From positions 611,984-675,983 of the forward strand of contig NZ_LHQS01000002.1 of NCBI RefSeq assembly GCF_004102725.1: a stretch of DNA of 64,000 nucleotides. The letters are read 5' to 3'. The notes under the pieces were generated by a model that saw only the letters and a program-made list of their open reading frames with translations, searched no databases and was not told the DNA's origin. The position numbers were made by a program, and so were the translations under genes. Within the stretch, counting starts at the first letter, position 1; every line of letters begins with the position of its first letter. Origin of the DNA: Methanoculleus taiwanensis. GTDB taxonomy: Archaea; Halobacteriota; Methanomicrobia; Methanomicrobiales; Methanoculleaceae. Positions 1 through 7,335 of this stretch are shown piece after piece.

Positions 1-537
1 ACGGGTAATAAATATCAGGTCGTCCGCCGTATGGCCGAGGATCATCTCCCATATCAGCTCGTCGCCGATGGTATCCTTCTTCTCACTCTTCGGCGGATTT
101 CCGAGGAGTTTCCGGCGGTGTGCACGCTCGACATGCTCTTCCGTCCTCCTGATGATCGTCACTCCGGGATCGTCGACGAGCCGGGAGAAGGCGGCATAGA
201 TTGGGTCTCCGGACGGATTGGCGATCATTCCCTCGATATCCGAGACGAGCGACTGGAGCGCAGAATCATACTCTTCGCCGATCCGGAGGAGCCGGGCGAA
301 ATCGGGCTGCTCGCGGACGACGAACGGTGGGTTCAGCTCCCCGATCTCCGTCTTCCGTATCTGGCGGGAGTGGACATCCAGGATCCTGTCCCGGTTCCTA
401 AGGTACTCGTCGAAGACCAGATCGGGAAAGATGAGGTGAGGTTTGAGCGTCTCGATATCGCCGAAGATCTGCCCCGTATCCTCGTCCGACCAGTAGAGGC
501 CGAGGAAGAGATTCGTATCGATAAAGACTTTCGTCAT
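1..537 (-). CDS. PIN-like domain protein (partial, C-terminus beyond left edge)
   Basis: 179 codons are visible from an ATG at 537; the frame is open to the window edge, so the C-terminus is missing. The start reads MTKVFIDTNLFLGLYW, where the VFIDTN motif with an early Asp is the typical first strand and first acidic residue of PIN-like nucleases. Further acidic residues and a late DDLIFITR stretch, where the last catalytic Asp of the fold usually follows, lie at the visible end. The family suggests a metal-dependent RNase, possibly a toxin or an RNA-processing enzyme; target unknown. It lies 65 bp downstream of a MazF-like gene on the same strand, so co-transcription is likely. The length (more than 179 aa) is larger than a minimal VapC toxin (about 130 aa), so a larger PIN-like subfamily is more likely than a standard VapC. 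Confidence 0.7.
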   Translation of the reverse strand, partial: MTKVFIDTNLFLGLYWSDEDTGQIFGDIETLKPHLIFPDLVFDEYLRNRDRILDVHSRQIRKTEIGELNPPFVVREQPDFARLLRIGEEYDSALQSLVSDIEGMIANPSGDPIYAAFSRLVDDPGVTIIRRTEEHVERAHRRKLLGNPPKSEKKDTIGDELIWEMILGHTADDLIFITR

Positions 538-602
538 CGGTGATCCAACAGCATCCTGACACGATAAGCGTTTCCCGGATGCGGGAACCCGTGCCCGTCC
601 GC

Positions 603-941
603 CTATCGCCGGCCGGAGTGCCTGACGAGCGATGCTACCGCTGCAGAGACCTCGTCCGTGACCTTCCCTTTCTTTGCGATGACGGCGTTTCTCCGGATGA
701 CGATACGGTGCGCCGTTAAGATGTAACTCTCCTCGAACATATCAAGGCCGCCCCGGGCGAAGTCGTCGAGCGAGAGCGGGACAGAGGAGCCGTCGGGGGA
801 TGCTCTGCTCGAGATCGGGCAGACGACGAGAGAACCGTCGCTCGATGCCGTGATAACGACTGCAGGCCGGGTTTTTTTGGTCTCCGCTCCACCGAGACGG
901 AGACTTGCTAGAATGACATCTCCGGGGGAGAACTGTCCCAT
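603..941 (-). CDS. PemK/MazF-like toxin family protein
   Basis: 112 aa starting MGQFSPGDVILASLRLGG. The N-terminal FSPGDVILASL, the later TRPAVVITA and the VVCPISSR strand match the SH3-like barrel of MazF/PemK proteins (GDV...P at the start, RPAVVI, then PIT/PIS). Members are usually ribosome-independent mRNA endoribonucleases of type II toxin-antitoxin systems, about 110 aa, as here. No small antitoxin gene is visible immediately upstream; the region between this start and the divergent nitroreductase is only 108 bp. The gene is followed by the PIN-like gene on the same strand. The C-terminal half (RNAVIAKKGKVTDEVSAAVASLV) fits the usual helix. Function as a toxin is inferred from family only. 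Confidence 0.7.
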   Translation of the reverse strand: MGQFSPGDVILASLRLGGAETKKTRPAVVITASSDGSLVVCPISSRASPDGSSVPLSLDDFARGGLDMFEESYILTAHRIVIRRNAVIAKKGKVTDEVSAAVASLVRHSGRR

Positions 942-1010
942 CACGATATGAGTGGACGCCTGGAGAAATAAGAGAATTGATCTTCTTCCGGGAGCCTTGG
1001 TTGCTGAACG

Positions 1011-1018
1011 CATATATA
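1011..1018 (+). promoter_or_regulatory. TATA box of nitroreductase gene
   Basis: The sequence catatata lies about 35 bases ahead of the ATG at 1050. An archaeal start site about 25 bases downstream would give a leader of roughly 10 bases, and no Shine-Dalgarno is seen, which fits near-leaderless translation. Confidence 0.55.
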
Positions 1019-1049
1019 GGATGAGCGCGAGGTTCCCGCCGATTGACCT

Positions 1050-1646
1050 ATGGCTGCTATAACTGGTGAAGGAGATGCGGGTATCGTCTTTCGGACGATA
1101 GGCGAGCGGCGCAGTATCAGGGAGTACGACGAGCGGGAAGTCCCGGAGGAACTGATCCGCCGGATCATCGGTGCCGGCGTCCAGGCGCCGACGGGCCTCG
1201 GCGTTCAGCCCTGGAGGTTTACCGTTGTCAGGGATACGAAACTGATGCGGGAGGTCTCGGACTACTGCAAGGCGGCGATGATCGCGAACTTCGGGGAAAC
1301 GACCGATGAGAATGTACAGCGTTTCCTCTCGTTCCTGCGGCAGAAGGAGTTCAATATCTTCTATAACGCACCGGTACTGATCCTCGTCCTCGGTGCTGTC
1401 GAGGATGAGATGAGCACCCTTGACTGCACGCTCTGTGCGGAGAATATGTTGCTCGCCGCCTGGTCGCTCGGTATCGGGAGCTGCTGGATCGGGTCGGCGG
1501 GCGTCGTCCAGGAGAACCCGGCTCTCCTGGAGCGACTGGCGGTGCCTGACGGGTATGCCGTTGTGGCGCCGCTGATCTTCGGGTATCCGGCGGATGTTCC
1601 GGCAAAGCCTGAGCGGCGGGAGCCGGATATCACCTGGGTCGGGTAG
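1050..1646 (+). CDS. nitroreductase family protein
   Basis: 198 aa. FMN-dependent oxidoreductase of the nitroreductase fold. The N-terminus carries the family signature ERRSIREYDEREVPEELI followed by AGVQAPTGLGVQPWRF (FMN phosphate and ring binding), and the C-terminal half has AAWSLGIGSCWIGSAG and a closing FGYPADVP, as in archaeal and clostridial members. Length is normal. It probably uses NAD(P)H or reduced ferredoxin/F420-derived electrons to reduce nitro or quinone-like compounds, or acts in cofactor metabolism; the true substrate cannot be told. It is a single gene, divergent from the MazF-like gene, with its own TATA box. Confidence 0.85.
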   Translation: MAAITGEGDAGIVFRTIGERRSIREYDEREVPEELIRRIIGAGVQAPTGLGVQPWRFTVVRDTKLMREVSDYCKAAMIANFGETTDENVQRFLSFLRQKEFNIFYNAPVLILVLGAVEDEMSTLDCTLCAENMLLAAWSLGIGSCWIGSAGVVQENPALLERLAVPDGYAVVAPLIFGYPADVPAKPERREPDITWVG

Positions 1647-1785
1647 ACCGGTTGCAGTCCGGGAGATCCCGTTCCGGGTGTTTCCTCTTCTTTTTCCGGT
1701 TTTCATCCTGCAGATCTTCCCCAAAAGAGGCCTCGTTGCATCGGGGGAAAAACACTATATGGCGCCTCTGCGGTAGGTAGCGTTC

Positions 1786-2304
1786 ATGAGACCGATTGCC
1801 GTTCTCGTTATCGCACTCCTGGTGGCGGGCATAGCCGTGCTGGCCGCCGGCTGTACGACCCCCGGCGGAGATAACGCCACCACGCCGACCGAAACCGCTC
1901 CGATGACCGCCACCCCGACGGAGACGGAAACCCCCGCCACGACTGCAACCCCGACCACTGGGGAGAATGGTACCGTGACGACGACCCCGACGGAGAGTGC
2001 GACACCCGGCGAGGGGGGGAGCGTGACCGTCGATCTTAGTGCGGAAAACCTTGCCTTTAACACGAGCGCGATCACGGTGCCCGCCGGAGCGGAGGTGACG
2101 GTGAACTTCGAGAACCGTGATACGGTGCCGCACAACCTCGCCGTCTACCAGACCCCGGCTGCGAACGATCCCATCTTCGTCGGTGAGATCATCGATCAGG
2201 GCAGCACCACGTATACCTTCACCGCTCCGGAGGAGCCCGGTATCTACTTCTTCCGGTGCGACGTCCACCCGACGACCATGACCGGCGACTTCATCGTGCA
2301 GTGA
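1786..2304 (+). CDS. cupredoxin-like lipoprotein
   Basis: 172 aa. Residues 1-23 are a lipoprotein signal ending in VLAAGC (lipid-anchored Cys23). Residues about 25-85 are a Thr/Pro-rich linker. The C-terminal domain (about 85-172) is a plastocyanin/amicyanin-like cupredoxin with a complete type 1 copper site: His116 (TVPHN), Cys158, His161 (FRCDVHP) and Met165 (TTMTG). It should sit outside the membrane and carry electrons or bind copper. No electron-transfer partner gene is adjacent. Blue copper proteins are unusual in strict anaerobes but small cupredoxin lipoproteins are recurrent in Methanomicrobia; copper storage, detoxification or surface redox are possible roles. Confidence 0.85.
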   Translation: MRPIAVLVIALLVAGIAVLAAGCTTPGGDNATTPTETAPMTATPTETETPATTATPTTGENGTVTTTPTESATPGEGGSVTVDLSAENLAFNTSAITVPAGAEVTVNFENRDTVPHNLAVYQTPAANDPIFVGEIIDQGSTTYTFTAPEEPGIYFFRCDVHPTTMTGDFIVQ

Positions 2305-2338
2305 GCGGGCTCCCTGCCCCTCTCTCTCTGCCGCCATA

Positions 2339-2803
2339 TCAGGGTTCGAGGGTGAAATCGACCTCGAACATCACGTACCGCGCCTCCTGCATCCCTGCCG
2401 ATCGGTATGCCCTCCGGGCGGTGAGGTTATCCGCATCGACGTAGAGCCGGAGGCCGACGACGTCTTCCCTCGCCCGTGCCTCGCCTTCGACCGCCCTGTA
2501 GATCCGGGAGAAGATGCCCCTCTGCCGCCAGTCTTTTCGCACATAGACGCTCTGGATCCACCAGAAAAAGCCGCAGCGCCAGTCGCTCCACTCGAATGTC
2601 ACCATGCACTGCCCGACGATGCCGCCGTCCTCCTCGGCAACCAGGTAGAACCCTCTCGACGGGTCGTCGAGGACGGCCTCGACGCCTTTCCTCGCAAGCA
2701 CGGGATCGAGCTCGCGCTCTTCGGTCTCCCATGCCGTAGCACGGTTGTTCTCTGCAAGGATCTCCGCATCGGTTGGGTTTGCCTCTCTGATCAGCAGCGT
2801 CAT
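2339..2803 (-). CDS. GNAT family N-acetyltransferase
   Basis: 154 aa beginning MTLLIREANPTDAEIL, the usual first strand of GNAT enzymes. The acetyl-CoA pyrophosphate loop is seen as VRKDWRQRGIFSRIYRAVE (Q/R-x-x-G-x-[GIF] type), followed by LRLYVDADNLTARRAYRSAGM, the standard NxxARRxYxxxGF end of the fold. The acceptor substrate is unknown. The gene is monocistronic and convergent with the cupredoxin gene; its start lies 124 bp from the divergent hydrolase gene. Confidence 0.88.
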   Translation of the reverse strand: MTLLIREANPTDAEILAENNRATAWETEERELDPVLARKGVEAVLDDPSRGFYLVAEEDGGIVGQCMVTFEWSDWRCGFFWWIQSVYVRKDWRQRGIFSRIYRAVEGEARAREDVVGLRLYVDADNLTARRAYRSAGMQEARYVMFEVDFTLEP

Positions 2804-2926
2804 GACTGTACACGGGTCGAAGAAGGCTATGAGCGTTTCTGATTTGTCCCTCTCCCGTGCGCGGCGCCGGGTGGGAGAGCTCTGCCGCAAACCCCAAATA
2901 CCGCCGGGCAGTAACATCCGTCCCCT

Positions 2927-3613
2927 ATGAGCGGGATGGTCAGGGTTACCGTGGACGGGGAATCGCGAGAGGCGGCGGTACGGGGTGTTGAGAGGCGGCC
3001 TGCAGCATCCGGGCCGTATGATAGCGTGCATATCGAGACCAGCCGGGGGAGGGTCGACTGTCACTACTACGCAGCGAGCGGCGCGAAAAAAGGCGTGATC
3101 ATGGTCGGCGGTGTCGGGGGCGGGTTCGATACCCCTGCCTGCGGACTCTACCCGAGACTCTGCGAAGACCTGCAGCGCCTCGGGATCAGCGCTCTCCGGG
3201 TGCGCTACCGCTACGCCACGAACCTCGCCGAGGCTGTCCTCGATACCGTCATCGCCATCCGGTTTCTGAAGGGTGAAGGAGCTCTGTCGATCGGGCTTAT
3301 CGGCCACTCCCTCGGGGGTGCGGTCGTCGCGACGGCGGCTGCGAACGACGAGGCCGTGGATACGGTCGTCACGCTCTCGACGCAGAGTTACGGAATCGCT
3401 CCGGTCTCCCGCCTGAAGCCGAGCACTTCGGTTCTGGTGATCCACGGTGAGAAGGATGCAATCCTTCCGCCTGCGTCTTCGGTCTACGCCCATCAGCTTG
3501 CGCACGAGCCGAAGCGTCTGATTCTCTACGAAGGGGCAGGGCATATGCTCGACGAAGCGGCGGATGCCGTCTATCGTGAGGTGAAAGACTGGCTTGTCGA
3601 GAACCTTGGGTGA
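2927..3613 (+). CDS. alpha/beta hydrolase family protein
   Basis: 228 aa. The nucleophile elbow GHSLGG gives Ser128, with Asp177 (GEKDAILP) and His206 (GAGHMLDE) completing the triad; the oxyanion strand is VGGVGGGFD. The small size and lack of a cap resemble dienelactone hydrolase-like and cytosolic esterase families. The N-terminal 30 residues are variable. It ends shortly before the aminotransferase gene, and if that gene used its first ATG at 3610 the two would overlap by four bases, so they may be co-transcribed. Substrate unknown. Confidence 0.85.
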   Translation: MSGMVRVTVDGESREAAVRGVERRPAASGPYDSVHIETSRGRVDCHYYAASGAKKGVIMVGGVGGGFDTPACGLYPRLCEDLQRLGISALRVRYRYATNLAEAVLDTVIAIRFLKGEGALSIGLIGHSLGGAVVATAAANDEAVDTVVTLSTQSYGIAPVSRLKPSTSVLVIHGEKDAILPPASSVYAHQLAHEPKRLILYEGAGHMLDEAADAVYREVKDWLVENLG

Positions 3614-3681
3614 TGCTCCCCGATGTTTCGACAGGCTCTTTCCGTGAGGTTAATGACCCAGTCTTGCTAAACCGCTTTAGC

Positions 3682-3687
3682 AGGAGG
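3682..3687 (+). promoter_or_regulatory. Shine-Dalgarno that decides the aminotransferase start
   Basis: AGGAGG at 3682-3687 lies six bases ahead of an in-frame GTG at 3694. The ATG choices at 3610 and 3712 have no comparable ribosome binding site, so GTG 3694 is preferred. Confidence 0.6.
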
Positions 3688-3693
3688 CCTCTC

Positions 3694-4836
3694 GTGGCTC
3701 CGGTGGTACCGATGAAACTACGTGATTTTAAGCTGGAACGGTTTCTCGCAGAGTACGAGTTTCGTGCGCCCTATATCCTCTGTGCGTCTGACTGCGAGAC
3801 GGTCAGCGTTGCCGAGCTTCTGGAAGGGGAAGAAGGAGGTCGCGAAGCACTCATGAACCTGCGGCTCGGCTATGCGGAGCCGATGGGAAGCCCCGGGCTT
3901 CGGGAAGAGATTGCCGGACTCTACACGACGATCTCCCCGGAAGAGATCATCGCCTTCAACGGGGCATCCGAGGGGATTCTCGCGTACATGAACGTCGCTC
4001 TTTCGGCGGGCGATCACGTTGTCGTCCAGTCGCCGGCATACCAGTCGCTCTATGAAGTCGCCCGTTCGGTCGGCTGCGATGTGACGATGTGGCGGATGGA
4101 GGAGCGGGATGGCGCGTGGACGCTCGATCTCGATCTGCTGCAGGAGCAGATCCGGAGCACGACGAAGGCCGTCATCATCAACTCGCCCCACAACCCGACC
4201 GGCTACCAGATCCCGGAGAGTGACTTTCGGGCTATCGCGGAGATCGCCGCCGATCACGGGGCGATCGTCTTCTCCGACGAGGTCTATCGCTATCTCGAGC
4301 ACCCGGGCACCGATCGTCTCCCCGCGATGGCCGACATTGCCGAAACCGGGATCTCGCTCGGGGTGATCTCAAAGGCCTTCGGCCTCGCGGGGCTTCGGAC
4401 CGGCTGGATCGCCACGCACGACCGGGAACTCCTCCGGAAACTCTCGGCGTTCAAGGACTACTCGACGATCTGCAACAACGTGCCGGGCGAATTCTTCACG
4501 GCGCTGGCGCTCCGGCAGAAGGACGCACTGGTTACACGAAACCTCGGGTTCGTCGAGAGCAACCTATCCCTCCTCGAGAGGTTCTTCCGGGAGAACGGCG
4601 ACCTCTTCGTCTGGTCGCACCCTTCCGCGGGTTCGACCGCCTTCCCGGCGCTCCTCTCCGGTGCGAGTGCTTTTGAGTTCTGCACCGACCTCGTCGACCG
4701 GCAGGGTGTGCTGCTGCTCCCCGGGACGGTCTTTGAGTACGACGACCGGCACTTCAGGATCGGCTATGGCCGGGTGGATATGCCCGAATCCCTCCGGCAG
4801 CTCGAACGTTACGTCGAAGCGCACCTCCGCGCCTGA
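3694..4836 (+). CDS. PLP-dependent aminotransferase class I/II
   Basis: 380 aa from the GTG at 3694. Fold-type I aminotransferase: HNPTG substrate/PLP motif, SDEVYRYLEH for the PLP-pyridine Asp and Tyr, and the Schiff-base lysine at residue 227 in SKAFGLAGLRTGW. A final RIGYGR supplies the carboxylate-binding Arg. Length is typical. Specificity is not evident; similar archaeal proteins are annotated aspartate or capreomycidine-synthase-like aminotransferases. It follows the alpha/beta hydrolase gene closely. Starts at 3610 (408 aa) or 3712 (374 aa) are possible, but the strong Shine-Dalgarno favours 3694. Confidence 0.88.
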   Translation: MAPVVPMKLRDFKLERFLAEYEFRAPYILCASDCETVSVAELLEGEEGGREALMNLRLGYAEPMGSPGLREEIAGLYTTISPEEIIAFNGASEGILAYMNVALSAGDHVVVQSPAYQSLYEVARSVGCDVTMWRMEERDGAWTLDLDLLQEQIRSTTKAVIINSPHNPTGYQIPESDFRAIAEIAADHGAIVFSDEVYRYLEHPGTDRLPAMADIAETGISLGVISKAFGLAGLRTGWIATHDRELLRKLSAFKDYSTICNNVPGEFFTALALRQKDALVTRNLGFVESNLSLLERFFRENGDLFVWSHPSAGSTAFPALLSGASAFEFCTDLVDRQGVLLLPGTVFEYDDRHFRIGYGRVDMPESLRQLERYVEAHLRA

Positions 4837-4845
4837 TCCGGATCT

Positions 4846-5535
4846 TCACGCTCCGCCGCGAACCTTCGCAAGGTCGCTCCGCGCCCGGCAGGGGTCGTCG
4901 CTCGCAAACCCGTCGGCGCCGAGCTCGTAGGCACGCCGGATATCCTCTGCACCGTTCAGCACCCAGGGGATCACCAGGAGATGCCGGTCGTGCGCCTCGC
5001 GGATGAGGTCTTCGGTGAGCAGATCGAACCGGGGGAGTATGGCGTCCGCCCCGAGCCGGACGGCATCCCGGACGGGGTCGTCGCGTTCTTCGGAGAAGAT
5101 GAGCCCTGCACCGGCACCGGGGAGCAGTCTCTTCGCCGTCGCGACGCTCCGGTCGTGGAACGAGACGATGAAGAGATTCTCCGGCAGGTTCTCCAGCAGG
5201 ATCGAAGCGACCACCTCCTCGATCCCCTGCTCCTTGATCTCGACGATGAGGCCGGTCGCTCCCGAGACCTGATCGAGCACCTCCCGGAGTGTCGGTATTC
5301 TCTCTCCCCTCCCGGCGTCGAGCTTCTGTACCTCTTCGATGGTGAAGTCTCGCACCGCTCCCGTCCCGCCGGTCGTCCGGTCGACGGTGGCGTCATGGAT
5401 CACCACCGGGATGCCGTCCCGGCTCAGGTGGACGTCGATCTCAACGTAATCGGCACACGCCATGCCTCTCTGAACCGCAGCAAGGGTGTTCTCGGGTTCA
5501 AGGGCACGTGCACCACGGTGTCCGACAATGAACAT
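4846..5535 (-). CDS. glycerophosphodiester phosphodiesterase family protein
   Basis: 229 aa from the ATG at 5535. It begins MFIVGHRGARALEPENT, the hallmark of GDPD enzymes (catalytic His6, Arg7, metal Glu14), followed by YVEIDVHLSRDGIPVVIHD, which gives metal ligands Glu32 and Asp34 and the second catalytic His47. A TIM barrel hydrolysing glycerophosphodiesters to glycerol phosphate and alcohol is expected. No signal peptide, so it should be cytoplasmic. An upstream in-frame start at 5643 adds 36 residues with no family resemblance and is not favoured. Convergent with the aminotransferase gene. Confidence 0.9.
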   Translation of the reverse strand: MFIVGHRGARALEPENTLAAVQRGMACADYVEIDVHLSRDGIPVVIHDATVDRTTGGTGAVRDFTIEEVQKLDAGRGERIPTLREVLDQVSGATGLIVEIKEQGIEEVVASILLENLPENLFIVSFHDRSVATAKRLLPGAGAGLIFSEERDDPVRDAVRLGADAILPRFDLLTEDLIREAHDRHLLVIPWVLNGAEDIRRAYELGADGFASDDPCRARSDLAKVRGGA

Positions 5536-5642
5536 ACTTCCCCCCGGAGCCCGGAGCAGATATACCTTCCTTCCATCCGTGCCCTCAGCGGTATTTGCAG
5601 GGGAAAAAGCGGATGGGGCGAGGGTTCTCTGCGCCCAGAGCA

Positions 5643-5837
5643 TCAGAGTTTCTTCTCGATCGCGATCATGATTGCGCCGGCGATGAGCAGCAGGATAATA
5701 TCGTTGATGTAAGGGATGGAGGAGACGACCGACTGGATAAGGGACGTGATATGGAAGAAATCCTCGATCACCTTTAAAATGATGAATATAATGATGAGAC
5801 CCCCGATGAGTTTTATAACGGGCGTGATATCTTTCAT
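5643..5837 (-). CDS. small two-helix membrane protein
   Basis: 64 aa, MKDITPVIKLIGG..., with two hydrophobic helices (about residues 8-30 and 44-60) and a lysine-ending tail (AIEKKL). Upstream in-frame codons give a low-complexity extension, so the ATG at 5837 is preferred. No recognised family; 107 bp separates it from the GDPD start downstream. Role unknown. Confidence 0.6.
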   Translation of the reverse strand: MKDITPVIKLIGGLIIIFIILKVIEDFFHITSLIQSVVSSIPYINDIILLLIAGAIMIAIEKKL

Positions 5838-6081
5838 GTATGGGAGTAGGGAATCTTCGGTATTAAATCCTGTGCTTTGAGAATTTCCGAATCTAAGGGT
5901 TATTTGAGGAATACGTGCTTCCTTGAAGGCCGGGTGCGTTCCGCCTCCCGGAAAGAGCATCTCTGATTGGTGCGGAAAAAAGTGAAGGGCATATGCTCGC
6001 CCGGGAAAGCCGGGTCGTGATGTTTCGTGCCGGAGGGCTGCACCAACTCCTTCGCAGAGGGAACGTATCTGCCCGGCTACG

Positions 6082-6315
6082 TTACTCCTCCCGGAGCCGG
6101 TTGAACTCCGACTCCACGTCCTCGATCGTTCTGTACAACCGGTCGTCGAACCATTCGAGTACCCGGATCACGGCCGGTATCGCTCCGGTCTTCCGGGCTT
6201 TATTGATGAGCCGCTGCTTTGGTGCCGGGTAGTCGATCCCCTGAATATGCACCTCAAATGCCGGGAAGCTCAGGTTTTCTATCGGCACGGCGGCCGCCGG
6301 GCGCTCTTCTGCCAT
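6082..6315 (-). CDS. DUF2795 domain protein, copy 1 (diverged)
   Basis: 77 aa from an ATG at 6315 (MAEERPAAAVPIENLSFPAF). It is the most diverged of three neighbouring paralogues: the shared pattern is MAEERP at the start, a VxGIDYPAxKxxLI(N/S)xAR core and a closing DV..EF. The DUF2795 core is a small helical fold of unknown function, often met as a short acid-tolerance or plant/soil-associated protein in bacteria. Here two extra aromatic residues (EWFDDRLYRTIEDV) replace the conserved QKFDDxQYQSAADV block. Upstream codons to 6393 look non-coding. Confidence 0.7.
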   Translation of the reverse strand: MAEERPAAAVPIENLSFPAFEVHIQGIDYPAPKQRLINKARKTGAIPAVIRVLEWFDDRLYRTIEDVESEFNRLREE

Positions 6316-6551
6316 ATCGTCGATCACCTCGCCACACCCCCGGGGGGTGCCGGGAGTGCAGGTTCTCAGACCCGGAAAATGGTTTCGGTACACGACTTCA
6401 CGTTTCTGTTAAGCCGCCGTGGAGTCCCGGCTCAGTGGAAAAATAGGGAGTGTCTGTTTCTTCCATGTCCCGGGCTGCACCCCTCATATCCGGACGGGAA
6501 CGATCGCATCGCTCTCTTCGCCTTGCCGGTGCCGCCGGGCTGGAAAAGAGA

Positions 6552-6806
6552 TTATTTTGCCTTCCCAAACTCCTTGCTCACATCCGCAGCGGACTGGTAC
6601 TGCCTGTCATCGAACTTCTGCAGCACCTCTATGACTGCATCCGGAGCGTCGTTCTTCCTGGCGTGGCTGATCAGATCGCCTTTCCCTGCCGGGTAGTCCA
6701 TCCCGCCGAGGTACTTCTGGAACGCGGATGCACTCAGTTCCTCGACCGAAGCAGTTGCCGATGCCGCCGCCCGGCCGCCTTTTACCGATGGTCTCTCTTC
6801 TGCCAT
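6552..6806 (-). CDS. DUF2795 domain protein, copy 2
   Basis: 84 aa from the second ATG (6806, MAEERPSVKGG). The Shine-Dalgarno GGAG abuts an earlier ATG at 6815 but lies nine bases from 6806, so 6806 is more likely; it also makes the start match both paralogues. The DUF2795 core spans about 32-82 (SAFQKYLGGMDYPAGKGDLI ... AADVSKEFGK). Ala/Gly-rich N-terminal tail. Function unknown. Confidence 0.75.
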   Translation of the reverse strand: MAEERPSVKGGRAAASATASVEELSASAFQKYLGGMDYPAGKGDLISHARKNDAPDAVIEVLQKFDDRQYQSAADVSKEFGKAK

Positions 6807-6841
6807 GCTTCTCATCTCCTCGTATCGGGCGGAGCGGGAGG

Positions 6842-7120
6842 TTATTTAACCTTCCCGAACTCCTTGCTCACATCTGCCGCGGACTGGTACTGCTGGTCGC
6901 TGAACTTCTGCAGTGCAGTGATGACCGAATCAGGCGCATTGTTCTTTTTGGCGTGGTTGATCAGGTCGTCCTTCCCTGCCGGATAGTCCATGCCGCCGAG
7001 GTACTTCTGGAGTGCGGATGCGCTCAGCTCCTCAAACGACCCTTCCGCATGGAGCGATGCCTGGCCACCCTTCAGGCCTCCGGCATGTCCGCCTTTTACC
7101 GATGGTCTCTCTTCTGCCAC
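6842..7120 (-). CDS. DUF2795 domain protein, copy 3
   Basis: 92 aa from a GTG at 7120. The upstream AAGGAG is nine bases from this GTG and touches the ATG at 7129, exactly as in copy 2, and the GTG sits where copies 1 and 2 have the ATG of MAEERP. The DUF2795 core (about 38-90) is very close to copy 2: identical SADVSKEFGK tail and KYLGGMDYPAGK. Only 35 bp separates its stop from the start of copy 2, so the two are probably co-transcribed and arose by recent tandem duplication. Confidence 0.75.
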   Translation of the reverse strand: MAEERPSVKGGHAGGLKGGQASLHAEGSFEELSASALQKYLGGMDYPAGKDDLINHAKKNNAPDSVITALQKFSDQQYQSAADVSKEFGKVK

Positions 7121-7335
7121 GTTTCTCATCTCCTTGCACCCGGTGGATGCGCCCCCCTACACCGGTTCAGCCCTCAAATACGTTACGGTCGATCCGGTTC
7201 TCTGCCGGGATATCTCAGGGACGCTCCTTGCAATAAGGGTTTGTCGCCCCGCTGCCCCGTATCCGGCGGCCGGAGATGAAACGAAGAAACCTTATTGGAA
7301 CCGCTGCCGTACCAGTAACCATCTGCCGATCTCCC

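Noticed and set aside
31-543. Plus-strand frame of 170 codons at the left edge
   Set aside because: The minus strand there encodes a PIN-like protein with a clear VFIDTN start.
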